Below the pieces are notes generated by a model. It was not told the DNA's origin. It saw only the letters and a list, made by a program, of their open reading frames with translations, and made no database searches. Source: Verrucomicrobiota bacterium (GTDB lineage Bacteria > Verrucomicrobiota > Verrucomicrobiia > Limisphaerales > JAIPKD01). From it: DNA of 44,715 nt. The stretch is from contig JAIPKD010000020.1 of assembly GCA_021733835.1 (NCBI GenBank), positions 1 to 44,715 on the forward strand, read 5' to 3'. The translations under genes were made by a program, and so were the position numbers. Positions 7,415 through 16,177 of the stretch are shown one piece after another. The first letter of the stretch is position 1. The number at the start of each line of letters is the position of its first letter.

Positions 7415-8716
7415 ATGAAGAAAACACAAAATCAAATATCCAGACGCGAATTTTTCAAGCGTACCACCGTTGCCGGCGCGGCCATCGCCATGCCGGCGAT
7501 TGTCCCTTCGTCCGTTCTCGGACAAAACTCGCCGAGTAATTCGATCAATATGGGATTGATCGGCATGGGACTCATGATGCAAGGGCACATGCGTACGATG
7601 TCGAACAGGGACGACGTCCGCGTCCTTGCCGTATGCGACGTGCACAAGGGTAAACGAGAGAAGGCGAAGGGATACGTGGAAAACACGTATGCCCGGAGGT
7701 TTGAAAAGGATTCGTATAAAGGCTGCGACGCTTATAACGAATTCGAGCGTATTATCCAAAGAGACGATATAGACGCCGTGATGGTGGTTACGCCCGACCA
7801 TTGGCATGCGGCCATTTCAATCGCCGCGATGGAAAGCGGTAAGGATGTATATGTTCAGAAGCCGATGACGCTTACCGTGCGCGAAGGCCGCGCGGTCAGT
7901 GATGTCGCCTCGCGTTCCGGGGCGATCCTCCAGGTCGGCTCGCAGCAGCGCTCGAACGTCGCCTTCAGAAAGGCGTGCGAGATAGTGCGCAATGGTTGGA
8001 TCGGCAAGGTTCACACGATTTACGCGCGCCTCGGCCGGTTCGCGCCGCCGGCGACATTACCGGAACAACCCATTCCCGAGGGATTCGATTATGACCGTTG
8101 GCTCGGTCCGACACCCTGGTACCCCTACAATATTGAACGCGTGAAAGGCGACTACGGCGGCGGATGGCGGCGCTTCTGGGAATATGGTTCGAGGAAGAAC
8201 GGCGATTGGGGGGCGCATCACTTCGATATAATCCAATGGGCGCTCGGTATGGACGACTCAGGCCCCGTCGAGTTTATACCCAAGGGATATGAAGGCGCCG
8301 GGTATCAGACGCATATTTACAAGGATGGAACGAAAGTGCTCCGGGATCATTCTACGCGTGACGGGCACATGATCCAATTCGTTGGTACCGAAGGCGAGGT
8401 AATGGTAAGCCGTGGAAACCGACTGGATACTATACCGGCGGAATTGAAAAACAAGCCGCTCGCGCCGCAAGAGACGCACTTGTATCAATCACGCGAGCAC
8501 CAGGATAATTGGATACAATGTATCAAAACCCGCAAACAACCGATCTGTACCGCCGAAATCGGTCACCGCAGCGCCACAATTTGCCAGCTCAGCGGTGTAG
8601 CCGAACGCTTGAAACGTCCATTGAAATGGAACCCCGAGACCGAGGAAATTATCGGTGACGCGGAAGCGTCCAGATGGTTGGACAGACCGCGGCGCGCGCC
8701 GTACGTGATTATATAA
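7415..8716 (+). CDS. Tat-exported Gfo/Idh/MocA-family oxidoreductase
   Basis: This 433-residue NAD(P)-dependent sugar dehydrogenase-type protein has a Tat signal (S-R-R-E-F-F-K-R, then a hydrophobic A-G-A-A-I-A-M-P-A-I-V segment), so it is probably exported folded with its cofactor. A Rossmann region follows, with a relaxed nucleotide motif G-L-I-G-M-G and the family's V-T-P-D-H-W-H-A and K-D-V-Y-V-Q-K-P-M-T-L-T, in which the EKP lysine region is kept as QKP. The C-terminal alpha/beta domain carries W-G-A-H-H-F-D-I. Secreted members of this family are strongly expanded in Planctomycetes and Verrucomicrobia, where they act on glycans; the substrate here is unknown. I chose the ATG at 7415 over a TTG two codons upstream. 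Confidence 0.9.
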   Translation: MKKTQNQISRREFFKRTTVAGAAIAMPAIVPSSVLGQNSPSNSINMGLIGMGLMMQGHMRTMSNRDDVRVLAVCDVHKGKREKAKGYVENTYARRFEKDSYKGCDAYNEFERIIQRDDIDAVMVVTPDHWHAAISIAAMESGKDVYVQKPMTLTVREGRAVSDVASRSGAILQVGSQQRSNVAFRKACEIVRNGWIGKVHTIYARLGRFAPPATLPEQPIPEGFDYDRWLGPTPWYPYNIERVKGDYGGGWRRFWEYGSRKNGDWGAHHFDIIQWALGMDDSGPVEFIPKGYEGAGYQTHIYKDGTKVLRDHSTRDGHMIQFVGTEGEVMVSRGNRLDTIPAELKNKPLAPQETHLYQSREHQDNWIQCIKTRKQPICTAEIGHRSATICQLSGVAERLKRPLKWNPETEEIIGDAEASRWLDRPRRAPYVII

Positions 8717-8772
8717 TCAATATCGACTACTACCAAACGTAAAAAATATAAACCTGGAATATCTTTGGAATT

Positions 8773-10785
8773 ATGAAAACCAAGTATTTAGTTATTGCTT
8801 TATTAACCTGTTTGCTCTCGATATCCGCGCAGGCGGGGGTGACTGAAGAGATTGAAGAGCTTGTGCCGCGGTTGTCCGATAAAGATGTAAGCGCGCGATA
8901 CGAACCGCAAATGGCGGTTCAGGAAATCGTCCTGAACGCAGCGCGGCCGGGCGCCGAAGCCGAGCGCGCCAAGGTGGCCGGAATCCTGGCGGCGAAGGTC
9001 GTAGACGATTCAATACCCATGCCCGCAAGGGTATGGCTGGTGCGCCAACTCCAGTATATAGGCGCCGGCGAGGCGGTGGACGCCCTGGCGGAGTTGTTGA
9101 AGAGCGACAGCGATCGTTTACGTGAATGCGCCAGGCGCGCTTTGGAGAAGAACCCCTCCGCCGCGGCGGCGAAGACGCTGCGTGCGGCGCTCAAAAAGGG
9201 CGGCGAACGACGGTGGGTAATCGGCTTAGTGAATTCTTTGAGCGAGCTTGAAGACGCAAAGGCCGTACCGTTGATCAGTGAACGGCTTCAAGACCCCGAA
9301 CTCTTGAATGAAGCGGCGCAGGCGTTGGGTAAAATAGCCACTGACGAAGCGATAAACGCATTGTGGAAGAGTTATGATCCTGAAGAGGTGATAGTGGCCA
9401 ACGCGCTGATAGAAGCCGGTAATGTGCGCTTGAGCAGAGGCGACGACAAAGCGGCGTCCGATGTGTTCGGCAGAATATTGAAGACGAGTAAGTGCGTCCA
9501 AGTGCGCAGTGCGGCGTTGGATGGATTATCGAGATCGAATCCGCCCAGCACCCTCGAGTTCCTGCCGGATGCATTACAGAGCGACGCCGGAGAGTTGCAA
9601 AGAACCGCCGTGGACGTTACGTTCCATGTTTATGGAAGGAGGTTTTCCCGGGAATATGCGCCTAAACTGAGCGGATTACCCGCTGATACGCGTGTGCTTG
9701 TAATGGAATATCTCGACCGTCGCGCTGAACAGGCGGTTATCGAGCAGATCGATAGCGAGAACGCCGAGGTACGGGAAACCGCCATGGAAACACTGGGCCG
9801 GATCGGCAGCGGCAAAGCCGTTGTTGCGCTCCTCGAATCCGCCGCCGCAGGCCCCTCCAAGGACGCTGCGCGCCGCGCGTTGTCACGAATTTACGGACGC
9901 GGTGTAAACCTCACGCTCCGCGCCAAGGCGCTGGAAGCGGAACCGACCGTGCAGGCCGCAGCCGTTACCGCATTGGCCGATAGAAATGATAAGGCGGCGC
10001 TCGGATTGTTATTCAGGGTGGCAAAGAATCCCGCCGCCGATGACGCCGTTAAGGATGCCGTATTCAGTGCGTTGGGAAGGCTGGGAGACGAACGCCGCTT
10101 CACCGCGCTGGCCGATCTGGCCGTCGAAACTGGTGAGCAGGGCGCGTTCGAGGCCGTTAAACGCGTGGCAGCGCGAGTAGAAAATAAGAAACAAATCACG
10201 GAGAACATCGTCGCTATAATGCAAGATGCCGACGCAAAGGGTGTCGCCGAGCTTCTCGATGTCTTGAGGATCGTCGGCGGGACTGACGCCCTCGCCGCGG
10301 TCGCCGAAAAAACTTCGAGTGAAAATGCCGATATCCGCGAGGCCGCCGTAAGGAGCTTGGCGGATTGGACGACCTTCGACGCCGTTGACCCGCTTCTTGA
10401 GGTTGCGTCCAAGGACGATGTGAGCGCGGCGTTCAATGCCCTTGCCATACGCGGTTTGGTGAAACTGGTGAAGTCCAACGCGGATGTGGAGGTAACGCGC
10501 CGGGCGAGTGTGATCAAGGATGCCTTTGACGCGGCGCGCCGGGTCGAGGAGCGGCGTCTTGTCGTCTCGGCCATGGCCGTGGTTCCGACGCACGAGACGG
10601 CCGGGCTTTTGACTTCGTTGCTCGACGAAGAGGCGTTGAAAGAAGACGCGGCGGTTGCGGCGATCAATGTCGCGAAGTCACTTAAGGATTCCGAAAAGGA
10701 AACCGCGCAAGAGCTTATCGAGTCCGTGCTGCAAGCTGATGTAGGCGATGAGTTGAAGGCCCAGGCCGAAGAGGCGCTGGACTGA
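8773..10785 (+). CDS. Secreted HEAT-repeat protein
   Basis: The 670-residue protein begins with a Sec signal peptide (M-K-T-K-Y-L-V-I-A-L-L-T-C-L-L, cleavage near A-Q-A). The rest is a long series of HEAT/PBS-lyase-type helical repeats of about 30 residues with recurring A-V-x-A-L, R-x-A-A and L-x-x-L patterns, for example A-E-V-R-E-T-A-M-E-T-L-G-R-I-G-S-G-K-A-V. Such solenoids bind other proteins. No catalytic motif or membrane anchor was seen. It lies 56 bases after the Gfo/Idh gene on the same strand and may be co-transcribed with it. Its partner is unknown; exported HEAT proteins in PVC bacteria are often near glycan-handling genes. Confidence 0.8.
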   Translation: MKTKYLVIALLTCLLSISAQAGVTEEIEELVPRLSDKDVSARYEPQMAVQEIVLNAARPGAEAERAKVAGILAAKVVDDSIPMPARVWLVRQLQYIGAGEAVDALAELLKSDSDRLRECARRALEKNPSAAAAKTLRAALKKGGERRWVIGLVNSLSELEDAKAVPLISERLQDPELLNEAAQALGKIATDEAINALWKSYDPEEVIVANALIEAGNVRLSRGDDKAASDVFGRILKTSKCVQVRSAALDGLSRSNPPSTLEFLPDALQSDAGELQRTAVDVTFHVYGRRFSREYAPKLSGLPADTRVLVMEYLDRRAEQAVIEQIDSENAEVRETAMETLGRIGSGKAVVALLESAAAGPSKDAARRALSRIYGRGVNLTLRAKALEAEPTVQAAAVTALADRNDKAALGLLFRVAKNPAADDAVKDAVFSALGRLGDERRFTALADLAVETGEQGAFEAVKRVAARVENKKQITENIVAIMQDADAKGVAELLDVLRIVGGTDALAAVAEKTSSENADIREAAVRSLADWTTFDAVDPLLEVASKDDVSAAFNALAIRGLVKLVKSNADVEVTRRASVIKDAFDAARRVEERRLVVSAMAVVPTHETAGLLTSLLDEEALKEDAAVAAINVAKSLKDSEKETAQELIESVLQADVGDELKAQAEEALD

Positions 10786-10946
10786 CGGCCTGATCCGCTC
10801 TTCACTCATACCCGCAGGTGTTCGTAAAAGAGAAAAGAGAAAAGGGGCGAGGCATGTGCTTAGGTCATTTTATATGTTTCTTTTTGCGACGCCGGCGTGT
10901 GGATTCATGATAACGAAGGACGGATAGCGACAGAAGTTTGCCGAAA
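10786..10946. other. Intergenic region before the OPT transporter
   Basis: This gap holds a purine-rich run of AAAAGAGAAAAG type around 10826-10852 and no ORF or hairpin that I would defend. The promoter of the OPT gene presumably lies here, but no clear -35/-10 pair was found. Confidence 0.35.
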
Positions 10947-12689
10947 ATGAGCCGAACCCAGCGTACAACACCGCGCGCGTACCCGGAGCTGACACTGACC
11001 TCCGTGATCGTGGGGTATTTGATCGGCGCAGTGATAACCATCAGCATAGGTTACGCTGCGCTGATCCTGGGCTTTTCCCTGGAGGGCTCCGAGCTGGCTG
11101 CTATACTCGGCTACGGCATCCTGCGCGGTATCCTGGGGCGTACAAGCATAATCGAGAATAATATCAGCCAGACGATAGCCAGCGCCGTCAACGGCGCGTC
11201 GGCGGGGATGATGTTCTCGATCCCCGCGTTGTTCATCCTGAATTACACGGACTTTAATCCTGCGCTCATGATTTTTGCCTGTATTGCCGGCGGCTTTCTC
11301 GGCATTGCATTTATCATACCGCTCAGGAAACAGATGATCGATTTCGAGCGTCTGACTTATCCGGGCGGCGTGGCTGTGGCGACAATTTTAAAGTCACCCG
11401 GTGCGGGTTTGCGAAAGGCGAAGCTGCTTCTGGCCGGCGGCGCGATCAGCGGCCTTGTTCATCTGATCAGTCAATACATGAGCCGGATCGAGGGTGTAGA
11501 GCAATTCGAGAATTTTGACCTGGGCGCATTGATAGGGATGCCCGCGTATATGAACGGTGTTTGGTTTATATCGCTGTTGACGGTGGGGACGGGATTCATA
11601 GCGGGCCGCGGCGGGTTATGTTTCGTGATAGGCGGATACGTCTGCTATTGGGTGCTGGCGCCGGTCTTGGCGTCGATGAACCTGGTGCCCGCGCCCGGCA
11701 CTGTTGAAAGTGTGCCGGAAACGCTTCGGCTGACCGTATTCCGGCCGGTGGGGATCGGGATGCTGATCGGTGGTGCGATAGCCGGCATCGCCCTGGCGCT
11801 GCCGCTTATCACCAGCGCGGTGCGGAGTATGCAATCGGCCGCCAAATCACGGAGCGCGCTGTCAAAGGACGAAATGCCGATACAGTTTCTGTACGCCGGG
11901 ATTATCGGCGCCTTCATAATGCTCTGTTGGGTGGCGATACAATCGGTTGAACAAATCGGTTTCGCCCGAGGCGCGTTAATGGCGCTGCTGGGGACGTTGT
12001 GGATATGGATAGCCGGTGTGATCCTCGCCGAGTGTATCGGCAGAACAAATTGGTCGCCCTTGAGCGGAATGACGCTTATCGGCGTGACTATCCTCATTAT
12101 CGTTGCCAGTGGACTCGAAGAGCAGAAGGCCGTGATCGCCGCCGTTACCGTCGGCGCGGCCACTTGCGTGGCGATGGCGCAGGCGACGGACTTGATGATG
12201 GACTTAAAGACCGGTTACCTGGTCGGTGCGAGTCCGCGAAAACAGCAAACAGGTCAATTTCTCGCCACTTGGTTGGGGCCCCTCCTGATTATGGCGTTGA
12301 TATACGTTTTACATGAGGCGTATAAGCTGGGGTCGGATAAGCTTCCCGCTCCGCAAGGTCAGGCCTTGGCCAGTATGATCGAAGGCATCCTCGGCGGTGA
12401 TGTGCCGGCGCATAAATATATCGCAGGCGCCGGACTGGGCGCGTTGCTGAGCTTCACGGGTGTCGGCGGACTCGGTATCCAGGTCGGGCTGGGATTCTAC
12501 CTGCCGTTCAGTATCGTACTGACGTACACGATCGGCGCTGTAGGACGCGAAATAAGCGATGCGGCCAAGGGCCGGCGTTTTAGTGAGGCATACGGAATCC
12601 CCGTAGCCGCAGGATTGATCGTGGGTGAGGCCTTGGTAGGGGTGGGATTCGCGTTGTACATGATTTTTAAAGGAGCGGCCGGGCCATGA
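10947..12689 (+). CDS. OPT-family oligopeptide/metal-chelate transporter
   Basis: This 580-residue protein is hydrophobic throughout, with about 14-16 predicted membrane helices, and matches the bacterial branch of the OPT/YSL family, which imports peptides or metal-chelate complexes by proton symport. Family features include the N-terminal P-E-L-T-L-T-S-V-I-V-G, the P-G-G-V-A-V-A-T-I-L segment, and A-x-D-L-M-M-D-L-K-T-G-Y-L-V-G-A-S-P-R-K-Q-Q, which matches the conserved loop of this branch. I use the ATG at 10947; a TTG three codons upstream is less likely. The stop overlaps the next start (ATGA), so the small downstream membrane protein is probably translated with it. The substrate cannot be told from sequence. 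Confidence 0.9.
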   Translation: MSRTQRTTPRAYPELTLTSVIVGYLIGAVITISIGYAALILGFSLEGSELAAILGYGILRGILGRTSIIENNISQTIASAVNGASAGMMFSIPALFILNYTDFNPALMIFACIAGGFLGIAFIIPLRKQMIDFERLTYPGGVAVATILKSPGAGLRKAKLLLAGGAISGLVHLISQYMSRIEGVEQFENFDLGALIGMPAYMNGVWFISLLTVGTGFIAGRGGLCFVIGGYVCYWVLAPVLASMNLVPAPGTVESVPETLRLTVFRPVGIGMLIGGAIAGIALALPLITSAVRSMQSAAKSRSALSKDEMPIQFLYAGIIGAFIMLCWVAIQSVEQIGFARGALMALLGTLWIWIAGVILAECIGRTNWSPLSGMTLIGVTILIIVASGLEEQKAVIAAVTVGAATCVAMAQATDLMMDLKTGYLVGASPRKQQTGQFLATWLGPLLIMALIYVLHEAYKLGSDKLPAPQGQALASMIEGILGGDVPAHKYIAGAGLGALLSFTGVGGLGIQVGLGFYLPFSIVLTYTIGAVGREISDAAKGRRFSEAYGIPVAAGLIVGEALVGVGFALYMIFKGAAGP

Positions 12690-13249
12690 AAACGAAAGAT
12701 TATTTTAAGATAATCGGCTTCGTCCTGGTGGTGATTGGATTTCTCGGCGGCGCGCTGTTTTCCGTGAAGGAGACCGAAGGCGTGGTCTGGCAATATTATA
12801 TCTTGTCAATGATCGTCGGAGTGTCGGGGCTGGTGATGATCCGTCTGGCTTACCGCAGTGAGGCGCTGGCTTCAGAGACGGTGGACGTCAATATGTCTAC
12901 ACTCGTCGATACGCTCTCCAAGGTAGTGAAACACCTTTCGGAACTCATCCAACGCCGGGATTCTCTTAACATTAATGCGCTTCCGGACGAACTGGACAAA
13001 TTGTTTCCGGATGATTTGATGAGTTTCGCCGATGCGCGAAAGACGCTGGCGCACCTGCATGGACTACAGGCGTACGCGGAGGTGATGAGTCCTTTCGCCG
13101 CGGGTGAACGCTATCTGAACCGCGTATGGTCCGCCGCTTCGGACGGCTATGCCGAGGAGGCGAAGACATATTTAGAGCGCGCACACGCACAGTTTGTCGA
13201 CGCATTAAATAAGATAGATGCCATGTCCGGCTCCGGGGAGAAGGAATAG
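12686..13249 (+). CDS. Two-TM protein coupled to the OPT transporter
   Basis: I do not recognise this 187-residue protein. Two hydrophobic helices (about 9-25 and 37-53) form an N-terminal hairpin, followed by a soluble helical region with heptad-like spacing (about 65-180). The second half has an A-R-K-T-L-A-H-L-H-G-L segment and a tetratricopeptide-like stretch near the end (Y-A-E-E-A-K-T-Y-L-E-R-A). Its ATG overlaps the stop of the OPT gene, which argues for a stoichiometric link such as an accessory or regulatory subunit. No catalytic or metal-binding motif was seen. It could equally be an unrelated membrane protein; only the coupling supports the link. Confidence 0.8.
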   Translation: MKTKDYFKIIGFVLVVIGFLGGALFSVKETEGVVWQYYILSMIVGVSGLVMIRLAYRSEALASETVDVNMSTLVDTLSKVVKHLSELIQRRDSLNINALPDELDKLFPDDLMSFADARKTLAHLHGLQAYAEVMSPFAAGERYLNRVWSAASDGYAEEAKTYLERAHAQFVDALNKIDAMSGSGEKE

Positions 13250-13443
13250 TCTGTTTTGTGTTATGGGGCAGACGAAATCTTGACTTGATTGGGCGCCCGC
13301 ATAAAAGTGAAAACTCAGGTTGTTGTGATACACGGATATAAATAGAATGAATCAGGATTCGGCATTTGAATTAGACCGAGCATACGGATGTGTAGGGAAA
13401 TTAGAGAGCGTGAGATTTATTTACTGTGAGTGGCGAGGGAGCC
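13250..13443. promoter_or_regulatory. Intergenic region upstream of the SNF2 gene, possible promoter
   Basis: A TTGACT hexamer (13280-13285) followed after 16 bases by TAAAAG (13302-13307) is a mediocre sigma-70-type pair. It would give a leader of about 130 bases for the SNF2 gene. No other structure was seen. Confidence 0.3.
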
Positions 13444-16164
13444 ATGGCGACTAAGAATGAAATGGATTATAATCTTAGTCTAACGCCTGCCGGACACCTT
13501 AGGCTTCAAGAGGTGTATGGTGGTGATAGCGATGGTGAAACCGGCGCATGGATGAAGAGGGTTGTCGCCGGTTTCGCAGGTTCGCAGGCCGCGGGTCTTT
13601 TTGCGCTTGCCGCCACGCGGCCGGACATGCCGACGCCGGCGCCATTTTCTTTTTGGCGGGATTTCTCATGTCTTTATCTAACACAGCTCTGCCGCACACC
13701 TGAGGTTGCAGGGGATCGGATCAGTCCGATCGAGCCGCCTGTTGAGTCAGATTTGGCGAGCCTGCTGTTGTCTGCACCGCCCATGCAAGGTGGGGAATAT
13801 CTGAGCGCCGATGTGTTGCGTGGTCTTTGGATTGATTTGGATACTTGGGTGCGGGGACGGATTTCCGAGGCGGGGGACGGTTTGAACGTATGGTTGAAGA
13901 GGTATGCAGCGGTCTGGCATCAGGTTGGGCGCGTCTGTTTCCATCTTGCCGAGAACAAGCGCGATCCCGAGTACCCCTTCGCGTTTCTTGCTACCTATGC
14001 GCCGAGTCTTTCCAAGGGCGGGCGTATTCAGTACAAACCCTTGGGCAAGGCGTTGCAGGAATACGCGGGTGAGCGAAACAAGAAGGCGTTGATTAATCTG
14101 CTTTCACCCGTTTACCGCGCGTCGGAGCGAGCTGATTTCGTCAAGGAATTGGTTGATTCCGGCGATGTCTTTCATCCATTGGCATGGACGCCGGGCGAGG
14201 CGTATCGTTTGCTGAAGAACGTGCCTGTTCTGGAGGAGAGCGGACTCCTGGTGCGGCTGCCGGACTGGTGGCGGAAACGCCCGCGTCCGCGCGTGTCGGT
14301 TACCATAGGCGATAAGGGACAGGGCCGTTTCAATGCCGGCTCTATGCTGGACTTCAAGGTCGGGCTGGCCCTTGGGGATGAGAGTCTGACTGAAAAGGAG
14401 TGGCGCCGGATCATGGAGTCCGAGGACGGCCTCGCGTATATAAAGGGGCAATGGATCGAGGTCGACAGGGAGAAATTATCGGAGGCATTGGAACATTGGA
14501 AGCAGGTTGAGGCTGAAGCGGCGGAGCGGGGGCTTTCGTTTATAGAAGGCATGCGTTTATTGGCGGGCGCGCCGGCGGATTTGGATGTCGAGCGTTCGCC
14601 TGAAGCCGGGGAGCGCGAGTGGTCATTCGTTGACGCGGGCAAATGGCTTTCGGATGTTTTATCGGGTTTACGGAACCCCGAGGGCTTGGACGGCAAAGTA
14701 GACGACAAGGATTTCCGTGGTAAGCTTCGGCATTATCAAGAGGTGGGACGCAACTGGCTTTGGTTTTTATCGCGGCTTGGGCTCGGCGCGTGTCTTGCCG
14801 ATGACATGGGCTTGGGCAAGACCATTCAAGTCTTATCCCTACTGCTGGCCTTGAAGCAGGAGAAGACATCCGAAAAGCCGTCGTTGCTCGTATTGCCGGC
14901 ATCGCTGTTATCGAACTGGAAGGCGGAGATCAAGCGCTTTGCGCCGACGCTCGAGGCGGTTTTTGTTCATCCGTCGGAAACTGATAAGGCGGCGATTGCC
15001 GCAATGGCGAGGAGCCCCGCCGGGATTTATTCCAAAGCCGACGTAGTGCTTACCACGTATGGAATGTTGCTTAGACAGAAATGGCTGCTCGATGTGAAAT
15101 GGCGGCTTGTGATATTGGACGAGGCGCAGGCCATCAAGAATCCATCGGCGCGTCAGACGAGGACGGTTAAACAGTTGGATGCGGACGCCAGGATTGCGCT
15201 TACGGGCACGCCGATAGAGAATCGGCTTTCTGAGCTTTGGTCGTTGTTCGACTTCCTTTGCCCCGGACTGCTGGGTTCCGGCGCTAAGTTTAAGGATTTC
15301 GTCAAGGCCCTCGATGCGCGGGCGCATGATCGTTACGCGCCCCTGCGGAATTTGATCGGACCGTACGTGCTCAGACGGTTGAAGACCGATAAGAGTATTA
15401 TAACGGATTTACCTGATAAGACGGAGATGAAGGCGTTTTGCGGCCTGACGAAAAAGCAGGCAGCGTTGTACGGAAAGTCGGTAAAGGAACTTGCGCTGGC
15501 GCTCAGGGAAATCGAGGGGATCAATCGCCGCGGGCTTGTCCTGGCTTACCTGATGCGGTTCAAGCAGATTTGCAATCACCCCAGCCAGTTTATCGGTGAC
15601 GGCGGATACGAATCGTCTGAAAGCGGCAAGTTCGAACGGCTCCGGATAATCTGCGAGGAAATCGCGTCGCGACAGGAAAAGCTGCTGGTGTTCACGCAAT
15701 TCCGTGAGATGACCGAGCCTATCGCCGCCTTTCTCGGCGGGGTGTTCGGTCGCGAAGGTCTTGTTTTGCATGGCGGGACGACGGTGAAGAAGCGAAGAGC
15801 GCTGATTGAGATGTTTCAGAATGAAGGCGGGCCGCCGTTTTTCGTTCTTTCTCTTAAGGCGGGCGGCATCGGGCTCAATCTTACCGCCGCTTCGCATGTG
15901 ATTCATTTCGACCGGTGGTGGAACCCCGCCGTGGAAAATCAGGCCACGGACAGGACATTTCGTATTGGTCAACACAAAAACGTTGTGGTACACAAGTTTA
16001 TATGCAGAGGGACGGTTGAAGAGAAGATTGACGCACTGATCGACGAAAAAATAAATTTAGCCGACGACATCCTGAAGGCCGGGGCCGAGTCGATGTTGAC
16101 GGAGATGAGTAACGAGGAATTACTCAATGTGGTATCGCTGGATATCGATCGAGCGAAATTGTAG
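13444..16164 (+). CDS. SNF2-family DNA-dependent ATPase/helicase
   Basis: This 906-residue protein has a long bacterial N-terminal region (about 1-420) and a complete SNF2 motor. Using the ATG at 13444, motif I is M-G-L-G-K-T near residue 456, motif II is D-E-A-Q at 559-562, motif III is L-T-G-T-P-I-E-N-R, and the helicase C-lobe carries the L-H-G-G and F-D-R-W-W-N-P-A-V-E-N-Q-A-T-D-R-x-F-R-I-G-Q motifs. SNF2 enzymes translocate along duplex DNA and remodel DNA-protein complexes. The start has a GAGGGA ribosome-binding site; a GTG six codons upstream would destroy that spacing. The next gene, 13 bases downstream, encodes a SWIM protein, a known companion of bacterial SNF2 enzymes. There is no nuclease domain, so it is not a plain restriction motor. 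Confidence 0.95.
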   Translation: MATKNEMDYNLSLTPAGHLRLQEVYGGDSDGETGAWMKRVVAGFAGSQAAGLFALAATRPDMPTPAPFSFWRDFSCLYLTQLCRTPEVAGDRISPIEPPVESDLASLLLSAPPMQGGEYLSADVLRGLWIDLDTWVRGRISEAGDGLNVWLKRYAAVWHQVGRVCFHLAENKRDPEYPFAFLATYAPSLSKGGRIQYKPLGKALQEYAGERNKKALINLLSPVYRASERADFVKELVDSGDVFHPLAWTPGEAYRLLKNVPVLEESGLLVRLPDWWRKRPRPRVSVTIGDKGQGRFNAGSMLDFKVGLALGDESLTEKEWRRIMESEDGLAYIKGQWIEVDREKLSEALEHWKQVEAEAAERGLSFIEGMRLLAGAPADLDVERSPEAGEREWSFVDAGKWLSDVLSGLRNPEGLDGKVDDKDFRGKLRHYQEVGRNWLWFLSRLGLGACLADDMGLGKTIQVLSLLLALKQEKTSEKPSLLVLPASLLSNWKAEIKRFAPTLEAVFVHPSETDKAAIAAMARSPAGIYSKADVVLTTYGMLLRQKWLLDVKWRLVILDEAQAIKNPSARQTRTVKQLDADARIALTGTPIENRLSELWSLFDFLCPGLLGSGAKFKDFVKALDARAHDRYAPLRNLIGPYVLRRLKTDKSIITDLPDKTEMKAFCGLTKKQAALYGKSVKELALALREIEGINRRGLVLAYLMRFKQICNHPSQFIGDGGYESSESGKFERLRIICEEIASRQEKLLVFTQFREMTEPIAAFLGGVFGREGLVLHGGTTVKKRRALIEMFQNEGGPPFFVLSLKAGGIGLNLTAASHVIHFDRWWNPAVENQATDRTFRIGQHKNVVVHKFICRGTVEEKIDALIDEKINLADDILKAGAESMLTEMSNEELLNVVSLDIDRAKL

Positions 16165-16177
16165 GAGACAAATATAA

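Noticed and set aside
9891-10805. A 304-codon minus-strand ORF antisense to the HEAT-repeat gene
   Set aside because: It is Ser/Ala/Thr-rich, a typical mirror of a high-G+C gene; the plus frame has a signal peptide and regular repeats.
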